Part shown: positions 52,900-62,069 of the stretch, piece by piece | How positions within the stretch are numbered: position 1 is the stretch's first letter | Layout: each line of letters opens with the position of its first letter | NCBI RefSeq assembly: GCF_001269655.1 | Contig: NZ_LHVE01000020.1 | Span: forward strand, 372,001 to 436,000 | DNA: 64,000 bases | Direction: 5' to 3' | From: Pseudomonas thivervalensis | Lineage (GTDB): Bacteria > Pseudomonadota > Gammaproteobacteria > Pseudomonadales > Pseudomonadaceae | The notes under the pieces: model-generated | The model's input: the letters and a program-made list of their open reading frames with translations, nothing else | Database searches by the model: none | What the model was told of the DNA's origin: nothing | Made by a program: the position numbers and the translations under genes

Positions 52900-54234
52900 T
52901 TACAGGTTGTAGCCACGCTCGTTGTGCTGGGCCAGGTCCAGGCCCACGGCTTCTTCTTCCTCGGTGACGCGCAGACCCATGACGGCATCCAGCACCTTGA
53001 GGATGATGAAGGTGACGATCGCGGTGTAGACCACCGTGAAACCCACGCCCTTGAATTGAATCCACACTTGCGCGCCGATATCGGTCACGGTGCCGAAGCC
53101 ACCCAGGGCCGGTGCGGCGAACACACCGGTCAGGATCGCGCCGAGGATACCGCCGATGCCATGCACGCCAAAGGCGTCCAGGGAGTCGTCATAGCCAAGC
53201 TTGCGCTTGAGGGTGGTCGCGCAGAAGAAGCACACCACGCCCGCCGCCAGGCCGATGACCAGGGCGCCCATCGGGCCCACGGTGCCGGCAGCCGGGGTGA
53301 TTGCAACCAGGCCGGCCACCACGCCCGAGGCAATGCCCAGTGCGCTTGGCTTGCCGTGGGTGATCCACTCGGCAAACATCCAGCCCAGCGCCGCCGCCGC
53401 GGTCGCGATCTGGGTCACCAGCATCGCCATGCCGGCAGTGCCGTTGGCGGCAACCGCGGAACCAGCGTTGAAGCCGAACCAGCCGACCCACAGCATGGCC
53501 GCGCCCATCAGGGTGTAACCCAGGTTATGCGGCGCCATTGGCGTGGTCGGGAAGCCTTTGCGCTTGCCCAATACCAGGCACGCCACCAGGCCGGCGATAC
53601 CGGCGTTGATATGCACCACGGTGCCGCCAGCGAAGTCCAGCACGCCCCAGTCCCACAGCAGGCCGCCGTTGCCGGACCAGACCATGTGCGCAATCGGTGC
53701 ATACACCAGGGTGAACCACACGCCCATGAAGATCAGCATGGCGGAGAACTTCATCCGCTCGGCAAATGCACCGACGATCAGGGCCGGGGTGATGATGGCG
53801 AAGGTCATCTGGAAGGTGATGAACACCGCTTCAGGGAACAGCGCCGCCGGGCCGGTCAGGCTGGCTGGCGTGACGCCTGCCAGGAACGCCTTGCCCAGGC
53901 CACCGACGAAGGAGTTGAAGTTGACGACGCCCTGCTCCATGCCGGTGGTGTCGAACGCGATGCTGTAGCCATAGATGACCCACAGGACGCTGATCAGACC
54001 GGTAATGGCAAAGCACTGCATCATCACGGAAAGAAGGTTTTTCGACCGGACCATGCCACCGTAGAACAGTGCCAGGCCGGGAATGGTCATGAACAGTACA
54101 AGAATCGTGGCCGTGAGCATCCAGGCGGTGTCGCCGGAGTTCAGGACAGGGGCTGCCGCTTCTTCTGCCATGGCCAGGCCAGGCATTGCGAAGGACAACA
54201 GGGCTCCTAGCCCTGCGAATTTACGCAGAGTCAT
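52900..54234 (-). CDS. amtB: Ammonium transporter
   Basis: 444 residues with a signal peptide (LLSFAMPGLAMAEE) followed by 11 membrane helices. Family landmarks: MLTATILVLFMTIPGLALFYGGMVRSKN, DFAGGTVVHINAGIAGL and FGVHGIGGILGAI, the latter two carrying the twin pore histidines. It conducts ammonium/ammonia and is closed by GlnK. Follows glnK by 33 bases, as the glnK-amtB operon does in most bacteria. Confidence 0.97.
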   Translation of the reverse strand: MTLRKFAGLGALLSFAMPGLAMAEEAAAPVLNSGDTAWMLTATILVLFMTIPGLALFYGGMVRSKNLLSVMMQCFAITGLISVLWVIYGYSIAFDTTGMEQGVVNFNSFVGGLGKAFLAGVTPASLTGPAALFPEAVFITFQMTFAIITPALIVGAFAERMKFSAMLIFMGVWFTLVYAPIAHMVWSGNGGLLWDWGVLDFAGGTVVHINAGIAGLVACLVLGKRKGFPTTPMAPHNLGYTLMGAAMLWVGWFGFNAGSAVAANGTAGMAMLVTQIATAAAALGWMFAEWITHGKPSALGIASGVVAGLVAITPAAGTVGPMGALVIGLAAGVVCFFCATTLKRKLGYDDSLDAFGVHGIGGILGAILTGVFAAPALGGFGTVTDIGAQVWIQFKGVGFTVVYTAIVTFIILKVLDAVMGLRVTEEEEAVGLDLAQHNERGYNL

Positions 54235-54267
54235 ATTGTTTTCTCCTGGGGCGTTGGGTTTGGCGGC

Positions 54268-54606
54268 TTAGATGGCGTCGGTATCGGTTTCGCCGGTACG
54301 GATGCGGATAGCCTGTTCCAGATTGACCACAAAGATCTTCCCGTCACCGATCTTGCCGGTGTTGGCGGCCTTGGTGATTGCCTCGATCACCCGGTCAAGA
54401 TCCTTGTCGTCAATGGCGACATCGATCTTCACCTTGGGCAGGAAATCGACCACATATTCCGCGCCGCGATACAGCTCGGTGTGACCTTTCTGCCGACCGA
54501 AGCCTTTGACCTCAGTAACGGTAATGCCCTGCACGCCGATCTCGGACAACGACTCGCGCACGTCGTCCAACTTGAACGGCTTGATGATGGCAGTGACTAG
54601 CTTCAT
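54268..54606 (-). CDS. glnK: PII signal protein GlnK
   Basis: 112 residues from ATG 54606 (MKLVTAIIKPFKLDDV), full-length PII. The T-loop tyrosine for uridylylation is Tyr51 (RGAEYVVDF), and the B and C loops (GKIGDGKIFV, IRIRTGE) are intact. GlnK reports nitrogen and energy status, binds AmtB and the NtrB kinase. The upstream open frame to 54774 has no similarity and crosses the promoter. Followed by amtB. Confidence 0.97.
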   Translation of the reverse strand: MKLVTAIIKPFKLDDVRESLSEIGVQGITVTEVKGFGRQKGHTELYRGAEYVVDFLPKVKIDVAIDDKDLDRVIEAITKAANTGKIGDGKIFVVNLEQAIRIRTGETDTDAI

Positions 54607-55020
54607 GAAACTTTCTCCCGAATTGGTGGACTTGCCCCAGGAAAACAAACCCGACTCAAGTCTAAGCGCAGTGCCTGGCTTTGTAACGCGTCGTCGGCCC
54701 AAGTTGCCCGACAGGTGCCAGTTAACCGATCCTGACGGAACTCCCCGCTCCGCCTGCTGCACTGCATTCGTCACAGCGACTGCATCAGTGCATGGGTCAT
54801 CAGCCTCTAAGCAGAAACCTTGCCATCTGCACCCAAACCCTCTGATTTCAGTCTCTTAGCCACCTGCTCGACCTGCACCGCACCACCAACCGCAGCGATA
54901 CGCACAACAACAGTGCAGCGCCGCCCGGCCCCATGCGCGAAAAGCGTGCATCCCTGGCGTGCGAATTGACTATAGACAGTGCGTGGTACACTGCCCGCCA
55001 TTGTTTTCAGGACACTGCCC
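54607..55020. other. Divergent regulatory region glnK / ubiK
   Basis: 414 bases between divergent glnK and ubiK. It contains the sigma-54 promoter candidate at 54704-54720 and, further upstream of glnK near 54755-54805, several GCAC/GTGC-containing stretches (CTGCACTGC, CAGTGCATG) that could be NtrC sites, though I cannot assemble a full consensus. No gene is visible. Confidence 0.5.
54704..54720 (-). promoter_or_regulatory. Sigma-54 promoter candidate for glnK-amtB
   Basis: On the minus strand TGGCACCTGTCGGGCAA has a perfect -24 element TGGCAC and the invariant GG-N10-GC spacing; the -12 element is GGGCA instead of TTGCA. Transcription would start about 88 bases before the glnK ATG. glnK-amtB is classically NtrC/sigma-54 controlled. 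Confidence 0.65.
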
Positions 55021-55281
55021 ATGCTTGCGCCCAAAGACCTCCTCGACGCCCTGAGTGGCCATGCCTCCCGCCTCTTGAGTGGCGACACGCCGCTGCCCAA
55101 AAGCGAAATAGAAAGCCAGTTCAAGGCTTTGCTGCAAAGCGGCTTCAGCAAGCTGGACCTGGTCAGCCGGGAAGAATTCGACAGCCAGATGGTCGTGCTG
55201 GCCCGGACCCGGGCACGGCTGGAAAGCCTGGAGGCCAAGGTCGCGGAATTGGAAGCGCGACTGGCTCCGGCACAGGAATAA
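55021..55281 (+). CDS. ubiK: Ubiquinone biosynthesis accessory factor UbiK
   Basis: 86 residues from ATG 55021, C-terminal coiled coil (DSQMVVLARTRARLESLEAKVAELEARL) preceded by a helix with LLQSGFSKLDLVSREEFD, the YqiC/UbiK pattern. UbiK scaffolds the Ubi enzymes through UbiJ. Divergent from glnK, convergent with the following histidine kinase gene. Confidence 0.92.
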   Translation: MLAPKDLLDALSGHASRLLSGDTPLPKSEIESQFKALLQSGFSKLDLVSREEFDSQMVVLARTRARLESLEAKVAELEARLAPAQE

Positions 55282-55300
55282 GCAACCCCCTACGGGCCAC

Positions 55301-56578
55301 TCAACCACTCGCAGCGTGTTGAGACGGGTCCGGAGTCATTACCAGCGGCAGCTCCAGGATAAACAGCGCGCCGCGGCCCGGCCCGGCGCTCTGCACGGTC
55401 AGGTCGCCACCCATCTCGTGCGCAGCCAGGATGCAGCTGTGCAGCCCAAAACCGTGGCCGTCGACGCGCGTGGTGAAGCCATGCTCGAACACCCGCGCAA
55501 GATTGTCCTGCGCAATTCCCTCGCCGTTGTCCTCGATCTCGACCTGCACGCGCTCCTCGTCAACGACCTTCAGACGCAGGACGATCCGCGGCGGCCGGTT
55601 CGTACCCGCGTCCAGTGCCTGCTTGGCGTTGTTGATGAGATTGACCAGTATCTGCAGCACTCGGTGCTTATCCAGCGGCATTTGCGGGATATCGCTGAAT
55701 TCCTTGATCAGGGTGATGTGGTGGCGGGCCAGGGACACATCGCAAATGCGCACGACATCCTCAAGCAGCGCTCGCAACGAGCCCGGCTCCAGTACGCTGG
55801 CGTTGCCGGCATAGGACTGCTGGGTGGCGACGATTTCCTTGATGTGGTCGATCCGACGGGCCAACTGCGCCAACTCGGCGATCATGCCCTGCTGCTCGAC
55901 GGCCAGCGCGTCGGCCAGCTTGTCGAGATAGTCGGGTAACGCGCGGCCTTTCGGATCGCTGCTGATGAAGTCGCCGAGGTCATCGGGGTGCTCCTTCATC
56001 AACTGGACGACCTTGGCCACCCCGGGTCCCTTGGAGGTGTGCACCTTTTCGTAAAGGACCTGGGCTGACACGTTGACGCTGTTGAGCACATTGCCCACGT
56101 TGTGCAACACATTGGTAGCGATCTCCGCCATGCCGGCCCGGCGCGCAGTGGTCACCAGTTCGGCCTGCGCCTCGCGCAACTCGTCGTTGACCTTGGCCAG
56201 TTGCTGCGGACTGGGGATCTTCAGGGCCGCCGGCACCAGCCGGACCAGGAGGATGGCGGTAATCACCGAGGCAATCGCGGTGATCACCTTGACCAGCGCC
56301 GACAGCCAGTAATACGGCTGCCAGATGGTCAGGATTTCCATCACGTGACTGGTCCCGCAGGCCAGGATAAACACGCCAAAGGCCGCCAGCATCCAGTCGA
56401 ACGGCACGTCCTTGCGCTTGTGGATAAAGTACAGGAGGGTGAAGGGGATGGTGACGTAGGACAAGGTGATCAAGCCGTCGGCGATCACATTGGTCCACAG
56501 CAGATCCGGACGCCACATATAGCAATGCCCGTGGGGCATGAAGCGCTTGTCGGTTAACAGAGCCAGCAGATCGTTCAT
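55301..56578 (-). CDS. Histidine kinase with ethylene-receptor-like transmembrane sensor domain
   Basis: 425 residues. Residues 25-118 are three membrane helices that line up with the ethylene-binding domain of plant ETR1: Asp34, Tyr41, Ile44-Pro45, Ile71, Cys74 and His78 match ETR1 Asp25, Tyr32, Ile35-Pro36, Ile62, Cys65 and His69 with identical spacing. Cys65 and His69 are the copper ligands. After a coiled coil (122-145) comes a dimerisation domain with probable phospho-His159 (VLHNVGNVLNS), then a HATPase domain (LVNLINNAKQAL, IEDNGEGI, HGFTTR, DGHGFGLH). No response regulator gene is adjacent. The nearest known relatives are bacterial and cyanobacterial ETR1-like kinases; binding of ethylene is not proven by sequence. 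Confidence 0.88.
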   Translation of the reverse strand: MNDLLALLTDKRFMPHGHCYMWRPDLLWTNVIADGLITLSYVTIPFTLLYFIHKRKDVPFDWMLAAFGVFILACGTSHVMEILTIWQPYYWLSALVKVITAIASVITAILLVRLVPAALKIPSPQQLAKVNDELREAQAELVTTARRAGMAEIATNVLHNVGNVLNSVNVSAQVLYEKVHTSKGPGVAKVVQLMKEHPDDLGDFISSDPKGRALPDYLDKLADALAVEQQGMIAELAQLARRIDHIKEIVATQQSYAGNASVLEPGSLRALLEDVVRICDVSLARHHITLIKEFSDIPQMPLDKHRVLQILVNLINNAKQALDAGTNRPPRIVLRLKVVDEERVQVEIEDNGEGIAQDNLARVFEHGFTTRVDGHGFGLHSCILAAHEMGGDLTVQSAGPGRGALFILELPLVMTPDPSQHAASG

Positions 56579-56832
56579 GGCTACTTCCTCGCTGTGCCGT
56601 TGATACCGCCAAGTGCCGACTGGGCAAAATCGAGTCTAGCAGAGGGGTGGCGGCCGGATATTTCGCGTCGGCACGGGCTGAGCGATAGGGTATTGGCCGT
56701 CCTTCGGCTGTCACTTCCCCTCGAAACATCCTGCCAAATTTTCCCCCTTCAATCGCCTCACCCAAGTTCATCCCCACGACTAACCTTCAGGAGCCGCAGG
56801 ACGCGGTGTCCCATTCACTCAAGGAACGATTC

Positions 56833-58326
56833 ATGTCGCTCGCCATTGTCCACAGCCGCGCCCAAGTAGGGGTCGAGGCTCCTGCCGTTACCGTTGAAGT
56901 CCACCTGGCCAATGGCTTGCCGTCGCTGACGATGGTTGGCCTGCCGGAAGCCGCGGTAAAGGAAAGCAAGGATCGGGTGCGCAGCGCGATCATCAATTCG
57001 GGGCTGAGCTTTCCGGCGCGGCGCATCACCTTGAACCTGGCGCCGGCGGACCTGCCGAAGGACGGCGGCCGCTTCGACCTCGCCATCGCCTTGGGGATCC
57101 TGTCGGCCAGTGTGCAGGTGCCGACCCTGACGCTGGACGACGTGGAGTGCCTCGGTGAACTGGCCTTGTCCGGCGCGGTGCGCCCGGTGCGAGGGGTGTT
57201 GCCCGCGGCGCTGGCGGCACGCAAGGCCGGGCGCATGCTGGTGGTGCCACGGGCCAATGCCGAGGAAGCCTGCCTGGCCTCGGGGCTGAAGGTGATCGCC
57301 GTGGATCATTTGCTCGAAGCGGTGGCGCATTTCAACGGCCACACGCCGGTCGAGCCGTTCGTGTCCAATGGCCTGCTCTCGGCCAGCAAGCCCTACCCCG
57401 ACCTGAATGAAGTACAAGGCCAGGCCGGGGCCAAGCGGGCGTTGCTGATTGCCGCGGCGGGGGCTCATAACCTGTTGTTCAGCGGGCCACCAGGCACCGG
57501 CAAGACCCTGCTGGCGAGCCGTTTGCCAGGGCTGCTGCCGCCACTGGCCGAGAGCGAAGCCTTGGAGGTCGCGGCCATCCAGTCGGTAGCCAGTTGCGTG
57601 CCGTTGAGCCATTGGCCGCAACGTCCGTTTCGCCAGCCACACCACTCGGCTTCCGGCCCGGCACTGGTGGGTGGCGGGTCAAAACCACAGCCAGGGGAGA
57701 TCACCCTCGCCCACCACGGCGTGCTGTTTCTGGATGAGTTGCCGGAATTCGACCGCAAGGTGTTGGAGGTCTTGAGAGAACCGCTGGAGTCCGGGCACAT
57801 CGTGGTGTCTCGCGCCCGAGACCGCGTGCGCTTCCCGGCGCGTTTCCAATTGGTGGCGGCGATGAATCCCTGCCCCTGTGGATATCTTGGCGAACCCAGT
57901 GGCCGCTGCGCCTGTACACCGGACATGGTGCAGCGCTACCGCAACAAACTCTCCGGCCCACTGCTGGACCGCATCGACCTGCACCTGACCGTCGCCCGGG
58001 AAGCCACGGCGTTGAACCCCAAGCGCGAATCCGGGGACGATACGGCCACGCTCGCCGAGCGCGTCGCCGAAGCCCGGGAACGCCAGCACGACCGCCAGGG
58101 CTGCGCCAACGCCTTCCTCGATCTGCCGGGGTTACGCCGGCATTGCAAGTTATCCACAACCGATGAAACCTGGCTGGAAACCGCTTGCGAGCGGCTGACC
58201 CTGTCGTTGCGTGCCGCCCACCGCTTGCTCAAGGTCGCCCGGACACTGGCGGACCTGGAGCAAGCGGGGAGCATTCGTCGCGAGCACTTGGCCGAAGCGT
58301 TGCAATATCGGCCGGCTACGGCTTGA
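56833..58326 (+). CDS. comM: YifB/ComM family Mg chelatase-like AAA+ ATPase
   Basis: 497 residues from ATG 56833 (AAGGAA upstream). N-terminal lon-protease-like fold (SLAIVHSRAQVGVEAPAVTVEVHLANGLPSLTMVGLP), AAA domain with Walker A GPPGTGKT and Walker B GVLFLDELPEF, cysteine-rich CPCGYLG/CAC segment and C-terminal winged helix (LDLPGLRRHC). In Vibrio and Acinetobacter ComM is a hexameric helicase aiding integration during natural transformation. Ends 6 bases before the convergent epimerase gene. Confidence 0.94.
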   Translation: MSLAIVHSRAQVGVEAPAVTVEVHLANGLPSLTMVGLPEAAVKESKDRVRSAIINSGLSFPARRITLNLAPADLPKDGGRFDLAIALGILSASVQVPTLTLDDVECLGELALSGAVRPVRGVLPAALAARKAGRMLVVPRANAEEACLASGLKVIAVDHLLEAVAHFNGHTPVEPFVSNGLLSASKPYPDLNEVQGQAGAKRALLIAAAGAHNLLFSGPPGTGKTLLASRLPGLLPPLAESEALEVAAIQSVASCVPLSHWPQRPFRQPHHSASGPALVGGGSKPQPGEITLAHHGVLFLDELPEFDRKVLEVLREPLESGHIVVSRARDRVRFPARFQLVAAMNPCPCGYLGEPSGRCACTPDMVQRYRNKLSGPLLDRIDLHLTVAREATALNPKRESGDDTATLAERVAEARERQHDRQGCANAFLDLPGLRRHCKLSTTDETWLETACERLTLSLRAAHRLLKVARTLADLEQAGSIRREHLAEALQYRPATA

Positions 58327-58332
58327 ACCGCT

Positions 58333-59547
58333 TCACGGTTTGCTCAGGTCTACCAACGGTGTTTGCCGAACCTCGGTTTTTTGACCGTTCTGGATCGCAT
58401 CGATGCGCTTGAGCGCCTTATCCACAGCGCCTTTGTCTGCCAACAGGCTGTAGTGGATCTGGAATTGCTTGTGCTCTTTCGGCGCGATCGTGGGCACCAG
58501 GCCCAGGGGGCGCTGATACCGGCGGTTATAGGAAAAACTGGTGCCTGGCTCCAGCCCGGTCACGTAGCCCTGGCCTTGGGTATCGGTGTTTTTCCACAGG
58601 GAGAACACGGGCAGCGTGCGGGTGTTGAAGCCCACCGACACACCGAGGCTGCCGGCCTTGTTGTGCAGCACGGTGAGGGTGTCGCCCTTGGCGTCGGCGT
58701 AGGGCACGACGTTATAGACGGTTTCGTCGTAATCCTTGGTCGGGCCCCGGTAGGTTTGCCAATCGCCCAAGTCGCCCTTGGCCTTGTCGTTGAACGGCGA
58801 GACCTGCTTGACCGGGGCCGCGAAACGGGCTCCCTGTTCCAGGAAAGGCGTGCTGAAATTGCTGTGGTAGAGCGCTTGGTATTCCTTCGGATAGTCGCCG
58901 TTGTTGGTGAGTGTGTCGCTGAGCGCGAATGTCACGCTGCCGGGCTCGGTGACCAGTTCGGTCTGTACCGAGAAATCGACTTTCTTGAACGCCTGCTCCT
59001 TCAACTCGCCCCGCAGGGTGATGGCGTAGGGCGGCTTTTCATCGATGTGCAAGGTGACTTTGTTGGCCGGAATATTCGCGGCGCGGCCATGCAGGGTCAG
59101 CAGCTCGCCATTGTCCATGCCGGGATGGCCGACCCATTCGTAGCCGCAGCGGGTGACCAGTTCATTGAAGCCTTCGAGCCAGCCCAACCCGCCTCGGCCG
59201 TTGAGCTCGATGAATGCCGGGTTGACCACTTCCTTGACGGGAGAATCCCAGCCCATGCGCACGTCGCCAACCGATGCCTGCAGCACGTTCATGCCACGGG
59301 TCGGAACGACTGAAAGTTTCAGGGTGCCGTTGTCGATATCGACCACGCTGACGCCCTCCTGCCGGCCGCCATGCAGGGTGCGCATCGTCACGGAAAAGGG
59401 CTTGTCGGTCTTCACACCGAGTTGCTGGCTGGTGATTTGCCAGGGTTGGGCGGCTTTATCGGTATCCAGCAGGACGTAATCCCAAGCCATCGCATGGGAC
59501 GCAGCACCCAGGGCGCCAAGGGTAACGAGGAGTTTGAGCGGAGTCAT
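58333..59547 (-). CDS. Secreted aldose-1-epimerase-like protein (DUF4432)
   Basis: 404 residues. N-terminal signal peptide (LLVTLGALGAASHAMA) and then a galactose-mutarotase-like beta sandwich of the DUF4432 type (VSVVDIDNGTLKLSVVPTRGMNVLQA, NELVTRCGYEWVGHPG, TLHGRAANIPA, EYQALYHSNFSTP). Most DUF4432 proteins are cytoplasmic; the leader here indicates a periplasmic location. Probable role is anomer conversion or binding of a sugar; substrate unknown. Alone on its strand between yifB and the repeat-rich gap. Confidence 0.87.
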   Translation of the reverse strand: MTPLKLLVTLGALGAASHAMAWDYVLLDTDKAAQPWQITSQQLGVKTDKPFSVTMRTLHGGRQEGVSVVDIDNGTLKLSVVPTRGMNVLQASVGDVRMGWDSPVKEVVNPAFIELNGRGGLGWLEGFNELVTRCGYEWVGHPGMDNGELLTLHGRAANIPANKVTLHIDEKPPYAITLRGELKEQAFKKVDFSVQTELVTEPGSVTFALSDTLTNNGDYPKEYQALYHSNFSTPFLEQGARFAAPVKQVSPFNDKAKGDLGDWQTYRGPTKDYDETVYNVVPYADAKGDTLTVLHNKAGSLGVSVGFNTRTLPVFSLWKNTDTQGQGYVTGLEPGTSFSYNRRYQRPLGLVPTIAPKEHKQFQIHYSLLADKGAVDKALKRIDAIQNGQKTEVRQTPLVDLSKP

Positions 59548-59660
59548 GGACGTGACCTTTTATTGGAGTTGTGCGGTTTTTATAGACTTGAAGAAACGTT
59601 TCAGCAAGCTTAAAAACAGCAATTTTCTTAAAAAGGGAGGGATCATAAGAATGGGGCTTT

Positions 59661-59895
59661 TGCGGGAGCGGGCTTGCTCGCGATGACGTCAGCCTGGGCA
59701 ACCCAGAACCCGTGGCGAGGGAGCAAGCTCTCTCGCCACAGGAGATGGATAGGCTTGAGGTTCAGTGGTGGGCTGAAAGGACTGTGGGGAATGCTTGCGA
59801 TGGCGGTGGGTCATCTGGCAGAAATCTGGCTGGAAAGCCGCCTTCGCGAGCAGGCTCGCTCCCACACAAATCTCGGGGGAGCTTGCTCGCGCTGG
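59661..59895. repeat. REP cluster between epimerase-like gene and chemoreceptor gene
   Basis: Four units in a 359-base gap (59548-59906): GCGGGAGCGGGCTTGCTCGC (59661-59685), the short palindrome GTGGCGAGGGAGCAAGCTCT... (59711-59741), and an inverted pair CCTTCGCGAGCAGGCTCGCT/GGGGGAGCTTGCTCGCG (59842-59895). No gene is visible in the gap. Confidence 0.85.
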
Positions 59896-59906
59896 TTACA
59901 GAGGCC

Positions 59907-61883
59907 TCAGCGGAACCGATCAACCTCTTGGCGCAGGTCCTGGGCCAGTTTTTCCAGTTCCTTGGCGGTGAGGGCCAGGTTCGAGACCACTTGGCGCTGT
60001 TCGCTGTTGGCCATGGCGATGCTCTGCAGGTTGCTGCTGAGCAGGGTCGCGGTGCTGCTTTGTTCCTGGGTGGCGGTGGTGATCGCCGCGAATTGCTGGC
60101 CAGCCGAGCGGCTCTGCTCATCGATGCGCGCCAGGGCCGAGGCCACGTTGGCGTTGCGCGACAGGCCTTCCTGCATCAGCAGGTTGCCCTGCTCCATCGT
60201 GCTGATGGCATTGCCGGTTTCCTGCTGGATGCTGTTGATCATGCTGGAAATTTCGTCAGTGGCCTGGCGAGTGCGGGACGCCAGGCTGCGGACCTCATCG
60301 GCCACCACGGCGAAACCGCGGCCCTGCTCGCCGGCGCGGGCGGCTTCGATGGCGGCGTTCAAGGCCAGCAGGTTGGTCTGCTCGGCAATCGAGGTGATGA
60401 CGCCCACGATGCCACCGATTTCCTGGGAACGCTGGCCCAGGGTATTGATGACCGAAGCGGTGCTGTTCAGCGCGCCGGCAATTTGCTCCAGGGACGACGA
60501 CGCTTCGTCCATCGAGGTCCGGCCAATACGAGTTTGCTGGGCATTCTCCTGGGCGAGGCGTTCGGTGTTGCCCATGTTGTCGGCAATGTTCAAGGAGGTC
60601 GCGCTGAACTCTTCCACCGCGCCGGCCATGCTGGTGATCTCGCCGGACTGCTGCTCCATGCCTTCGTACGCCCCGCTGGACAACCCGGACAGGGCCTGGG
60701 CGCGGCTGTTGACCTCCTGGGAGGCCTTGCGGATGTGCTCGACCATGGTCGACAGGGCCTGGCTCATCTGGTTGAAGGCGCGGGCCAACTGACCGATCTC
60801 GTCGTGGCTCGATACGTTCAGGCGCACGCTCAGGTCGCCAGCGCCCAAGGCTTCGGCCTGGCGTACCAGATCCCCCAGCGGTGCCAGTTTGCTGCGCAAC
60901 AGCCACATCGCTGCGCCAACCGCCAGCAACATTGCCAGCAGGCTACCGATCGCCAGTTGCGTACCGACATTCCAGGTCACTGCGTTGATTTCGGTTTTCG
61001 GCATGCTCGCCACGACCGACCACGGCCCGCCCTCGAACGGCACGGCAACGCTGTAGAACGCTTCCGCGGTGTCGTCCCAGAACGCCCCCTTGCCCGGCTT
61101 TTTGATCAAGCCCGTGATGGCCGCGGTCGCGTTGTCCAGCGCCTGTACGCCAGCGGGCGGCACCAGCCATTTGTTTTGCTCGTCCAGCAGCGCCAGGGAA
61201 CCGGTCTGGCCGATGCGGAAGCGCTTGAGGTTTTCGAACTGCGCGTTCTGCGCATCGGTGTAGTCGAAGCCTACGTACAACACGGCGATGATCTTGCCGC
61301 CGCTGTCGCGCACGGGTGTGTACTGCGACATGTAGAAGCGTCCGAAAAGCAGGGCCCGGCCGATGTAGCTTTGCCCGCTGATCACCGGGCCGTAGGCCGG
61401 GCCAGCGCGGTCGAGCACGGTACCGATGGCCCGCGTACCGTCCTGTTTGCTGACCGAGGTACTGACGCGGATGAAATCGTCGCCGCTGCGCACAAAAACC
61501 GTGGCCACCCCGGCGGTCATCGCTTTGAAGTCGTCCACTTCCATGAAATTGTTGTTCAACACTTCGCTGCCCAGGTTCAAGCCCGGGGTTTGCACGCCGG
61601 CCACTGTCACCGGCTGGTCCGGATGCACGCTCAGGCCCGCGCTGAAGCGCTTCTCGAACAGACCGGCCAAACGCTGGGTGCTCTCGCGCAAGGTGCTGTG
61701 GAAGGTATTGAGCTGATCGGCCATCAGGCGCGCTTCGCTGGCCAAGTGCTCTTCACGGGTGGCAAGGTTGGCGGCGTCCAGCGAACGCAAGGCGAAGACG
61801 GTACTGCCGGAGATCACGACCGCCAGTATCACGGCAAGGGCAAGGCCTAGCTGTGAGGCGATCCGGGCGCGGGGTTGAGACAT
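59907..61883 (-). CDS. Methyl-accepting chemotaxis protein with Cache sensor domain
   Basis: 658 residues from ATG 61883 (AGGAG upstream). TM helix about 10-32, periplasmic Cache-type domain (about 35-310; LLFGRFYMSQYTPVRDSGGKIIAVLYVGFDY), second TM about 325-345, HAMP, and a long cytoplasmic signalling domain whose hairpin carries EQTNLLALNAAIEAARAGE and GRGFAVVADEVRSLA. It ends without a CheR pentapeptide tail. It senses a small periplasmic molecule and controls CheA; ligand unknown. Followed by repeats. Confidence 0.93.
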   Translation of the reverse strand: MSQPRARIASQLGLALAVILAVVISGSTVFALRSLDAANLATREEHLASEARLMADQLNTFHSTLRESTQRLAGLFEKRFSAGLSVHPDQPVTVAGVQTPGLNLGSEVLNNNFMEVDDFKAMTAGVATVFVRSGDDFIRVSTSVSKQDGTRAIGTVLDRAGPAYGPVISGQSYIGRALLFGRFYMSQYTPVRDSGGKIIAVLYVGFDYTDAQNAQFENLKRFRIGQTGSLALLDEQNKWLVPPAGVQALDNATAAITGLIKKPGKGAFWDDTAEAFYSVAVPFEGGPWSVVASMPKTEINAVTWNVGTQLAIGSLLAMLLAVGAAMWLLRSKLAPLGDLVRQAEALGAGDLSVRLNVSSHDEIGQLARAFNQMSQALSTMVEHIRKASQEVNSRAQALSGLSSGAYEGMEQQSGEITSMAGAVEEFSATSLNIADNMGNTERLAQENAQQTRIGRTSMDEASSSLEQIAGALNSTASVINTLGQRSQEIGGIVGVITSIAEQTNLLALNAAIEAARAGEQGRGFAVVADEVRSLASRTRQATDEISSMINSIQQETGNAISTMEQGNLLMQEGLSRNANVASALARIDEQSRSAGQQFAAITTATQEQSSTATLLSSNLQSIAMANSEQRQVVSNLALTAKELEKLAQDLRQEVDRFR

Positions 61884-62069
61884 GATGGCTCCTGGCCGAG
61901 AGACCGGATCATCCTGATCACGTCGCACGCTCGGCATTTTATTCGGGTGAGGTGTAAGTAGGCCCTTTCTGAACGAGGGTTCTATCTTCACGGATTCGGC
62001 GGCAAAGCCAAATACTTGAGCGGTTCGGACGGATTAATGCCAAGTGGCTAGCACGTCAACTGCAACGTT

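Noticed and set aside
54755..54805. NtrC binding sites upstream of glnK
   Set aside because: GCAC/GTGC pieces are present but no pair has the spacing of the consensus.
59712..61850. 712-codon open frame on the plus strand
   Set aside because: Antisense to the chemoreceptor gene and starts in REP DNA.
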